Below are positions 28,824-35,527 of a stretch of DNA of 36,823 nt, piece after piece; position 1 is the first letter of the stretch; each line of letters begins with the position of its first letter. Made by a program: the position numbers and the translations under genes. The stretch comes from a virus: positions 1 to 36,823 of IMG/VR virus record IMGVR_UViG_3300025913_000013; one strand, given 5' to 3'. The notes below the pieces were generated by a model. The model was not told the DNA's origin and did not search any database. It saw nothing but the letters and a program-made list of their open reading frames with translations.

Positions 28824-30065
28824 ATGTCAGCACCTTCCCCGTTTCAAGTAGCTAGAGAAGCCTCGAATAATTTCGGAAGCGCATTTAAAAGAGTTAGCGA
28901 TGAGAACGCCATTGAAAAAATTCTCTCGCAAGCCATGAATACCGGCAACCCTGAAATGATTCAAAATAGTATTGGACAAATACTTTCTCAGGTATCTCCG
29001 GAGCGTCAAGGTGTGGCATTGCAATATCTGCAAAACACCTTTAGCAATCTTCAACAGAAACAAGAAAAAGCTAAGATTGAAGCTAGAGATCGAGCCGCAG
29101 CGCAAGAAGCCGGCTATACCTATGGGGCACCTCCTCAAGTTCAAGGCCAACAGGTAAAGGATAAAGCGAAGGGTGGAAGGCTAGCTCAATATGGGCTTGG
29201 TGGTGAACAGCCTAATGCCGGACAAATGGGACAACCCGGACAAATACAACCTGCATTAGCCGGAAATCCTGCAAATCCTGCCGCTGGTCAACCGCCTTTA
29301 TCAACTCCAAATCAAGCGCCTGAAAACGTATTTAAAAAACTTTCTAAAGAACAGCTTATCGTTGCGACGGGAGCGCCTGATCGTGAGATTTCTGAGCCAG
29401 CAAAAGCCGAGCTTCGACAAAGAGAGCATGAGGAGAAATTGGCTGAGAAAGACGTCAAGCGTACTCGCGATGAAGAACTCCAATTTCATAAAGAAGGGGA
29501 GAAGTACGATGAAGAACTGTTTAAACAAACGAAGATTGCCAAGAAACAAGTTGATACCATCGGCGATATTGAAAAAGCAATTGATAGCGGCAAAGTAACA
29601 CCTACATCATTGGCTAACATTTTCAAAGGTTTTGGAAAGATAGGCGACAAGATTTCCGAAGCATTGATTAATAAAGATGAAGCCACAATTCTCGCATCTA
29701 TTCCTCAGCTTTTGGAAGGATGGAAAGAGGTTTTCGGTGTTCGTTTAAGCGATGCCGACTTAAAGCTTTTACAAGACAAATTACCCTCCATTGGTAAGAC
29801 AGCCGAGGCAAACAAAGCTATTGTCAAAGTATTAAGAAAATACGCTGATATGACTCTTTTAAGATCGACCATTGCGAGAGAAATAAAAGAAGCGAATAAG
29901 GGATTAAGGCCGCTAGGTTATGCTGATAAAATCGAACAAAGATTTGATGACATGATCGCACCGGTGAAAATCATTAATCCTAAAAATGGCAAAGAAATTG
30001 AAATTCCAGCCTATAAAGTTTCCGATGCAATTAAAGCAGGGGCAAGGTTATCAAATGGACAATAA
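28824..30065 (+). CDS. Ejection protein candidate 2 (P22 gp20-like by position)
   Basis: This 413-residue protein is helical, with a Gln-rich N-terminal region (GQILSQVSPERQGVALQYLQ), a Pro/Gly/Gln low-complexity linker at about 100-165, a charged helical stretch (KDVKRTRDEELQFHKEGEKY) and a C-terminal folded region. This composition suits an internal virion protein released on infection. It ends 11 bases inside the next gene. Confidence 0.55.
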   Translation: MSAPSPFQVAREASNNFGSAFKRVSDENAIEKILSQAMNTGNPEMIQNSIGQILSQVSPERQGVALQYLQNTFSNLQQKQEKAKIEARDRAAAQEAGYTYGAPPQVQGQQVKDKAKGGRLAQYGLGGEQPNAGQMGQPGQIQPALAGNPANPAAGQPPLSTPNQAPENVFKKLSKEQLIVATGAPDREISEPAKAELRQREHEEKLAEKDVKRTRDEELQFHKEGEKYDEELFKQTKIAKKQVDTIGDIEKAIDSGKVTPTSLANIFKGFGKIGDKISEALINKDEATILASIPQLLEGWKEVFGVRLSDADLKLLQDKLPSIGKTAEANKAIVKVLRKYADMTLLRSTIAREIKEANKGLRPLGYADKIEQRFDDMIAPVKIINPKNGKEIEIPAYKVSDAIKAGARLSNGQ

Positions 30066-32370
30066 CTTTGATTTTTCTCTCTATGACAATGAGGATGATT
30101 CTCCTATTGTGCAAGTAAAACAACCGCCTCAGAAACAGAATCAACCGAAACAAAAGGCTGAAATTTTTGATTTCGATGCTTATGATTTTTCTGAGCCTGA
30201 GCAAGCTGCATCTAAATCACCTCAAGCTTCTCAAGAAAATTTACCGCGATCTAAAAGAGATAAACCTTTTGAAACTGCGCCAGTATCGAAAGAAGATTAC
30301 GCTAAAATGTCCATGTCTGAAAAGATTCAATACGCTAAGGATTTGGAGAAAGAGCAAAGATATGAATCCTCAAGAGCATTTACAAAGAATGCCGCGAGTG
30401 CGTTAAGCTTTGGTTTCTCCGAAGACATTCCGGGATTTAAACCCGAAGAAGGGGAAGACCCTGTTGCTGGATGGGCTGGAACTGTTGCAGGTCATACACC
30501 GGCAATTTTAGGAGCTGGAAAACTTGTAGGGGCAGGATTAAATCTTGCTTACAGAAATGCTCCGAAAGTTTTACAACCTCTTTATCGTTTTCTGCATGCC
30601 TTTGGAACAGGTGCAACCGTTGAATCAGGAAAGCAAGGTGCAAATGCAATTCGCGGAGAAGAAGTTAACCTATCTGAAATACCAATTCGTGGAGCTGAAT
30701 TTGCAGCTTTTGACACTGTAATTCGTGGACTAGGGGCGTTGGGTAAAAAGTTTCTTCAAATATCACCTGCTCATCAAGCTCAAATTCTTGAGCAAGGTGT
30801 TATTCCATCTGATTTACCAAAAAGCCAATATGAGACAGCCGAGGAAGTTCTTCGACATCTACGCCAAACGAATCAAGCACCTAACAATTTCCCTCGACCC
30901 GGCGGCCCTCCCCCTCCTCCGGATGGTGGCACTCCTCCTCCCGGCGGTAGCGCTCCACCGGCACGAATAAATCCTAATCGAGTAAGGGCAAATGGTGAAG
31001 ATTTAGGTTTAAGGCCAGCTCCTCAACCACAATCGAATAGGCCGGATTTAGCCGATTCCGTCGGGGATATTTTCTCTCGTGAAAGGTTCTATAATACCAC
31101 GCAAGGCGGCCAAGCTTTTAAAAACGAAATCATGAATATAGATGAAGACGTTTATAGGGGCGTTGGTGAGCTTTACAATACTTCGAGAGCTTTAAATTCA
31201 GAGATAAACACTATCCAACCTCAGCTTGTGAATAGATTAGAGGCTAGAGTTGCTGAATTGAGTGATATTCCTGAGCCTTCCGATGTTCAGAGAAGACTTT
31301 TAAGAGCATCTCAAAACGTGTTAAATCGATTAGCTCAATATGAAAATGTCTTAGATGAGGCAGGAAATGTCATTGGTAGGGAAATTACCGGATACACCCC
31401 GATAAATAATCAAACATTGATCGATCAGGTGCAATCATTACGTCAGATTATCGACTATGATTTTGCTCACGGTAACACTAAGAACATTTTCCGTCCTTTA
31501 ATCAATGACTTGCAAGATGCAGCCATTCGATCAGCCGAGCAGATGGGCGCACCGGAAGCGGCTGAAGCTTTGAATGAGGCAAGAAGCGCTTATCGTGCAT
31601 GGGTAGAGGCTTTTGATAATGATTATATTCGGCCTTTCAGAGATGCAAGCAATCAAGATTTTAGCAAGCTCTTTAAGAGTGCTTTAGATTTTGATGAATC
31701 TAACATGATTAGAAACATTTTGAATCTTTCAGAGAACGGCCAACGTTTAGGCGCTGCATCAACCCGTGAGATAGTTGAGAAGCACTTAGGAAAATATTTT
31801 GAAAATCCAAGATCAGCAACGCCACGAGAATTTGATAAAGTTGTCAGAGAGCTTGAAGCGGTTATAACACCTGAGCAAGCTCAACAAATTCGAGATCAGT
31901 TTAGAGAAGCTCAAAGACGTTTTGGCTTCCGTGCTAGAGAAGCACCTAAGCGTCAACCTACCAATGATGAAAGAATTGCGGCCAAGTATGAAGGGAAGGA
32001 GCCGGAAGATATTCAAAAATTGATGAATAAACGCTCAGGCATCAAGCAACTGCGTGAGGATTTAAACACCCCTCAAAAGCAAGCTACTTTTCAAAGACTT
32101 CAACAACAAAAGATTCGCTCAATACTGCGAGAAGGTAATATCGAGAAGGATTTTACCGGTGACGATCTTTATCGTTTCTTGAATAAGGAGCATAATTATG
32201 AGCTTCTTTCAGAGATGTTAGGGGAAAGTGAAACAGAAGCAATGAGGCAGGCTGCAAAAGAAATAGGAAAGTCTCAGGTTAAATCAGAACTTAGAAAGAA
32301 AAACGTTTCAAAGGCTGCACATAAAGTTGCTGCGTTTAAAGCTCTTGAGATTATTCTAGGGATTCTTTAA
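30055..32370 (+). CDS. Ejection protein candidate 3, large, with proline hinge
   Basis: This protein of about 771 residues is the largest in the genome. After an acidic/polar start it has a hydrophobic amphipathic region (AGWAGTVAGHTPAILGAGKL, then VGAGLNLAYR), a proline hinge (PGGPPPPPDGGTPPPGG) near residue 280, and a long helical body (LYNTSRALNSEINTIQPQLV and similar). The C-terminus ends in a hydrophobic helix, AFKALEIILGIL. It fits the third ejection protein, like P22 gp16. I chose ATG 30055, 23 codons into the open frame, because it overlaps the previous stop and follows AAGG. Confidence 0.6.
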   Translation: MDNNFDFSLYDNEDDSPIVQVKQPPQKQNQPKQKAEIFDFDAYDFSEPEQAASKSPQASQENLPRSKRDKPFETAPVSKEDYAKMSMSEKIQYAKDLEKEQRYESSRAFTKNAASALSFGFSEDIPGFKPEEGEDPVAGWAGTVAGHTPAILGAGKLVGAGLNLAYRNAPKVLQPLYRFLHAFGTGATVESGKQGANAIRGEEVNLSEIPIRGAEFAAFDTVIRGLGALGKKFLQISPAHQAQILEQGVIPSDLPKSQYETAEEVLRHLRQTNQAPNNFPRPGGPPPPPDGGTPPPGGSAPPARINPNRVRANGEDLGLRPAPQPQSNRPDLADSVGDIFSRERFYNTTQGGQAFKNEIMNIDEDVYRGVGELYNTSRALNSEINTIQPQLVNRLEARVAELSDIPEPSDVQRRLLRASQNVLNRLAQYENVLDEAGNVIGREITGYTPINNQTLIDQVQSLRQIIDYDFAHGNTKNIFRPLINDLQDAAIRSAEQMGAPEAAEALNEARSAYRAWVEAFDNDYIRPFRDASNQDFSKLFKSALDFDESNMIRNILNLSENGQRLGAASTREIVEKHLGKYFENPRSATPREFDKVVRELEAVITPEQAQQIRDQFREAQRRFGFRAREAPKRQPTNDERIAAKYEGKEPEDIQKLMNKRSGIKQLREDLNTPQKQATFQRLQQQKIRSILREGNIEKDFTGDDLYRFLNKEHNYELLSEMLGESETEAMRQAAKEIGKSQVKSELRKKNVSKAAHKVAAFKALEIILGIL

Positions 32371-32462
32371 TCAGAAGTTAGGTAGTAAATTGCTACCCAA
32401 AAGGCGAGAGCCGGAGAGCCAAAAACAAGCAATCCGGCCATAAAAACACCGATCGTAATCAT
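32367..32462 (-). CDS. 31-residue membrane peptide, coupled to the upstream membrane protein
   Basis: This tiny reading frame starts at an ATG overlapping the stop of the 69-residue gene (ATGA, 32459-32462). It encodes MITIGVFMAGLLVFGSPALA followed by FWVAIYYLTSD: essentially one transmembrane helix. Its end overlaps the convergent stop of the large ejection gene by three bases. Being translationally coupled to another one-helix protein makes a real product plausible. It may be a holin-type partner or antiholin. No family match can be made at this length. Confidence 0.5.
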   Translation of the reverse strand: MITIGVFMAGLLVFGSPALAFWVAIYYLTSD

Positions 32463-32668
32463 GGATCGGTTCTCGGCTTATTTCTTTCATTCAAGGTGCA
32501 AAGTCTGCCGTGGAAATCTTTCATTTCTTTGTTGATTTCCTCTTTCCAACCTCGAATTTCAGTCTCAAAAGATTTCATGTCTGATCTGAGCCAAGAAATA
32601 AGAGCAATATTTGACCCGATGATTGCGGCGGCTGTTCCTATTACTGTTAGAATTATTGTTAAGTCCAT
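32459..32668 (-). CDS. Membrane-anchored coiled-coil protein, holin or spanin candidate
   Basis: This 69-residue protein has an N-terminal transmembrane helix (LTIILTVIGTAAAIIGSNIALISWL) and a helical tail containing EINKEMKDFHGRLCTLNERNK. The EMKDFHGRLC stretch looks conserved, and I have an impression of similar phage proteins, without being able to name a family. TM plus coiled coil is common for phage lysis or exclusion proteins. It starts on the upstream stop (TAATG) and ends on the downstream start (ATGA). Confidence 0.6.
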   Translation of the reverse strand: MDLTIILTVIGTAAAIIGSNIALISWLRSDMKSFETEIRGWKEEINKEMKDFHGRLCTLNERNKPRTDP

Positions 32669-32958
32669 TATTTACCGTCCTTTCCTACATAAACGTGATT
32701 ATAAACCGCTGCCATTTGATCGGCAACTTCTTGATCCTTTGGGTCATTCGCTTCGATCTTAATAGGGCATCCAAACATAATTCGATTTAACTCGTTCATG
32801 TGTTCATGCCTAAAATCAATCTCCGATTGAAGCTCTTTTAATCGTAAGGCTTTTTTCAATTCTTCTCGCTTTTCTAACTCTACCATCATCCTTTGAGGCA
32901 TAGTCTCAAGCAGGTTAATAAGAAGATCAAGCTTTTTTTCAATTTGGTGATTGCTCAT
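32668..32958 (-). CDS. Helical hypothetical protein in the membrane cassette
   Basis: This 96-residue protein is helical at first (IEKKLDLLINLLETMPQRMM, then RLKELQSEIDFRHEHMNEL), probably a coiled coil, and ends in a small domain with VADQMAAVYNHVYVGKDGK. No family recognised. Starts on the stop of the ribbon-helix-helix gene (ATGA). Confidence 0.55.
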   Translation of the reverse strand: MSNHQIEKKLDLLINLLETMPQRMMVELEKREELKKALRLKELQSEIDFRHEHMNELNRIMFGCPIKIEANDPKDQEVADQMAAVYNHVYVGKDGK

Positions 32959-33119
32959 TTTGGCTGTTGCATCCGTATTTGATTAATTTTATCTATTATT
33001 GCCAGCCTTATAAACTCACCCATACTTTTCTCGGTCAGCATACACATGGTTTTAAGCTGCGTATGGAGGTGATGCGAGATTTGAAATGTCGTCGTCTTGT
33101 GATGACTTTTTTCTTTCAT
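32955..33119 (-). CDS. 54-residue ribbon-helix-helix regulator
   Basis: This short gene encodes MKEKSHHKTTTFQISHHLHT, then QLKTMCMLTEKSMGEFIRLA, ending IIDKINQIRMQQPK. The pattern of a beta strand (TTFQIS), helix 1 and KSMGEFIRLAI helix 2 is a clear Arc/MetJ/CopG ribbon-helix-helix fold. It would act as a dimeric repressor, probably of its own minus-strand operon from the promoter at 33387-33415. Its stop overlaps the next start as ATGA (32955-32958). Confidence 0.75.
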   Translation of the reverse strand: MKEKSHHKTTTFQISHHLHTQLKTMCMLTEKSMGEFIRLAIIDKINQIRMQQPK

Positions 33120-33120
33120 A

Positions 33121-33369
33121 TTAAGCCATTATTATAAGGTCGATGTTATGCTTATGTAAGTTGCTATGTTTTATTTTCCTTTTAAGACCTTTAAATTGAA
33201 AATAACATTCATCTAAATCAAACTGATAATGTGCAGGGCATTCAAATATTCTAAAAGTATTAGAATGTATTAGCTGCCCAAAAAGATTTCTCATCACTTC
33301 ATCTTTAGGCCATAAAAAAATATCTCTATTGGTTCGATTCACAATCTGAATCACCGACGCTATCTTCAT
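33121..33369 (-). CDS. Hypothetical protein, first gene of the minus cassette
   Basis: This 82-residue protein is basic and mixed in structure (MKIASVIQIVNRTNRDIFLW, then FRIFECPAHYQFDLDECYFQ, then FKGLKRKIKHSNLHKH). No family recognised. It follows GAGGTGAG and a strong promoter. Its job in the interrupting minus-strand cassette is unknown. Confidence 0.55.
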   Translation of the reverse strand: MKIASVIQIVNRTNRDIFLWPKDEVMRNLFGQLIHSNTFRIFECPAHYQFDLDECYFQFKGLKRKIKHSNLHKHNIDLIIMA

Positions 33370-33386
33370 TACTCACCTCTTATTCA

Positions 33387-33415
33387 ATTATTCAAGTTTC
33401 TGACGTTTTTGTCAA
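33387..33415 (-). promoter_or_regulatory. Strong promoter of the minus-strand cassette
   Basis: On the minus strand TTGACA (plus 33410-33415) is a perfect -35, and AATAAT (plus 33387-33392) a 5/6 -10, with 17 bases between. The start falls near 33380, just before the gene at 33369. This is one of the best vegetative promoters in the window and suggests expression independent of the late program, for example from the prophage. Confidence 0.7.
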
Positions 33416-33483
33416 GATTTCCTATCCCATGAATGTTCGGGCTGTGTAATTTGAAATTGAAACTAACCTAAAAGGAGGGGAAA

Positions 33484-34161
33484 ATGCCCAAATTTGCAAG
33501 ACCAAATTCATACACTGGCAAGCAGTCGAATCAACAATGGACGGGCGATGTTCGCGCGTCAACACTGCCAGAAACACTAGCCGGTTCAAGCTCTCAATTG
33601 TATGTGTCACCTGCGACATTGGCGGCCGCTGGAACAGCTCTAATTCCTGCCGCAACCACACTAGTTGCCGGAAAGACATTTCTAGCTACAAACGCCGAGG
33701 CTGTGACAGGAACAGCAAACACTAACAAGGCGATCATCCCTTCATCTTTAACAGCTCGCTTGCAAGCTCCGGGCGCAATCGGAGGCACAACTCCGGCCGC
33801 TGGTACTTTTACCGCTGTCAATGCAACTAGCATAGGAGCAACGACTCCCGGAAGCGGCGCATTTACAACTTTAGCATCTACTGGCGCATCCAATATTGCG
33901 TCGGGTGCCGGTGTTGCAGCTCAGTTAGGAAACTCTACAGGAACACTAGGATTTTTTGGCTCTGCTGGAGCAACGAAAGTGACACAAGGCGCCATAACAA
34001 ACAGCGTCACTGCTGGCGGTGTTGCTGGTACAATTGCCAACTACACTGATTTATCAACGTATGCTAACGATGCGGCTGCAATTCGCAACGATATTTACCA
34101 GCTTGCATTGGCCTTATCTAACGTTGTTTCTGCATTGAGAAGCTACGGATTACTCGTATAA
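33484..34161 (+). CDS. Tail fibre protein
   Basis: This 225-residue protein is Ala/Thr/Gly-rich. It has two copies of a repeat (APGAIGGTTPAAGTFTAVNA and ATSIGATTPGSGAFTTLAST) that is common in phage fibre shafts. The C-terminus has TDLSTYANDAAAIRNDIYQL then ALSNVVSALRSYGLLV, a helical end that is frequent in fibre tip or attachment parts. AAGGAGGGG precedes the ATG. It probably attaches to the tail and helps host recognition. Confidence 0.75.
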   Translation: MPKFARPNSYTGKQSNQQWTGDVRASTLPETLAGSSSQLYVSPATLAAAGTALIPAATTLVAGKTFLATNAEAVTGTANTNKAIIPSSLTARLQAPGAIGGTTPAAGTFTAVNATSIGATTPGSGAFTTLASTGASNIASGAGVAAQLGNSTGTLGFFGSAGATKVTQGAITNSVTAGGVAGTIANYTDLSTYANDAAAIRNDIYQLALALSNVVSALRSYGLLV

Positions 34162-34254
34162 ATTTGATGTGAATTCTTATTTGATTGTAAGGCAAACATA
34201 AAATTTTATAGAGTATGAATTTAAACGAAAACACTAAAAAAAAAGGTAAATTCA

Positions 34255-34512
34255 ATGCAAAAACCAGTGACCCAATTTACAAGTGATTGCGAAAGAGCAA
34301 AAATTTATGTGGATAATGACATGCCAATTGGCGTTTTTCATGACTTCCTAATGTCCATCAAAGGATTGATGGTCGATCGCATGGTTGCCGCTCACCAAGA
34401 GCAAACAGCTCAAGCGGAAGCCGCAAAACAAATGCCTCCTCACGAAAGCGAATTGCCAGCAAGTGAAGGATGCGAATCTCAAGGTTGCGCCGATGGTGCA
34501 AAGGGGGAATAA
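34255..34512 (+). CDS. Small hypothetical protein
   Basis: This 85-residue protein has a helical core (MPIGVFHDFLMSIKGLMVDRMVAAHQEQTAQ) and an acidic, Cys-containing tail. AAGGT precedes the ATG, and its stop overlaps the next start (TAATG). It may be a fibre chaperone or part of the tail. No family recognised. Confidence 0.55.
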   Translation: MQKPVTQFTSDCERAKIYVDNDMPIGVFHDFLMSIKGLMVDRMVAAHQEQTAQAEAAKQMPPHESELPASEGCESQGCADGAKGE

Positions 34513-34853
34513 TGGCCGCAGGAGTATCAAGAGCTTTTTTTGAGCCGCTTAGATCATTAGCATCGGGGGGTATTTCTGCCTCTTATGCCGCTGTGGGAAC
34601 ACCGCTTGAGCATCAAGTGCGTGCGTTTTGTATTACAAATAACACGCAAGGGGACATGATATTCTCTTTGGATAATGGTGTTGCTGCCGGACAAATGTTT
34701 GTCGCGAAAGGAAGCTATAAGCTTTACGACGTGCAAGCAAATATGAATACGCAATTCGATGACAAGTATGTGCTTGCTGTCGGTACGCAATTCTATGTTA
34801 AGCAGTCTACGGCTCCAACATCCGGCGATGTTTATGTTGAGTGTTTATACTAA
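34512..34853 (+). CDS. Small beta-rich virion protein
   Basis: This protein of 113 residues contains FEPLRSLASGGISASYAAVG, then VRAFCITNNTQGDMIFSLDNG and a beta end. The R..dplrsi..g.isasY..vGtpl pattern is frequent in small phage tail or decoration proteins. ATG 34512 overlaps the preceding stop and follows GGGGGA, while the longer frame from 34470 lies inside the neighbour. Likely a structural accessory. Confidence 0.65.
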   Translation: MAAGVSRAFFEPLRSLASGGISASYAAVGTPLEHQVRAFCITNNTQGDMIFSLDNGVAAGQMFVAKGSYKLYDVQANMNTQFDDKYVLAVGTQFYVKQSTAPTSGDVYVECLY

Positions 34854-35527
34854 TGTTAAAAAAATCTGATTTAGCAAAACAATTTGAATTGGTAGTAAAA
34901 CAAGAAATAAAGAATTACCAAGATTCTTTAAATTTTGTACTTCAATCTATTAGAGAATTGAAGGACTCCATCGAAGAAGTACGCAATGAATCTCTAGAGA
35001 ATTATGCGTTGATTCACAGTCAGCAAAATGATCTAGAGATTCTTTGCCAGCTTTTCAGAGAAAATCAGGGTAAAACCGAGAAAAAATTGCAGAGTCATAT
35101 CAATGACACGGAAGCTTTTAAGAAAAAAGCTACAGATGAAATTGGTATGCACGGCGATACCTCCATGCAAAATTCTCGAAAAAATGAATATAACGAAAAT
35201 CAAATTTCTCACACAAATGGACGCTTAGAAACTGTTGAGGATGAGATGAGAGGTCATTCCTTATTCATCTCTACAGCACTAGAAAACATGAAGTTCAAGC
35301 TTTCAAAAGACATGAACAAATTGAAAGAAGAAATTCTTTCAATGCCTTCCGATGCTCAAGGCATTCGCCAAGAATTAATTGATAAGATTAACACTCATAA
35401 TGTTGATGTAGAAGGTATCTTGAGAGAGATTCGCGTCAGTCGACATGATATGATGGTGTTCGAGAAGAAGTTAGAGAACATTTACATGCTAATCGAAAGA
35501 TTAAGCAAACCGGAGGTGAAACCTTGA
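34853..35527 (+). CDS. Coiled-coil tail protein
   Basis: This protein of 224 residues is almost all heptad-type helix, from KSDLAKQFELVVKQEIKNYQ to FEKKLENIYMLIERLSKPEV, with a short non-helical MHGDTSMQNSRKNEY break near residue 104-118. It could be a trimeric stalk, needle or adaptor for the spike encoded next. The start overlaps the upstream stop (TAATG), and the stop overlaps the spike TTG start. Confidence 0.6.
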   Translation: MLKKSDLAKQFELVVKQEIKNYQDSLNFVLQSIRELKDSIEEVRNESLENYALIHSQQNDLEILCQLFRENQGKTEKKLQSHINDTEAFKKKATDEIGMHGDTSMQNSRKNEYNENQISHTNGRLETVEDEMRGHSLFISTALENMKFKLSKDMNKLKEEILSMPSDAQGIRQELIDKINTHNVDVEGILREIRVSRHDMMVFEKKLENIYMLIERLSKPEVKP

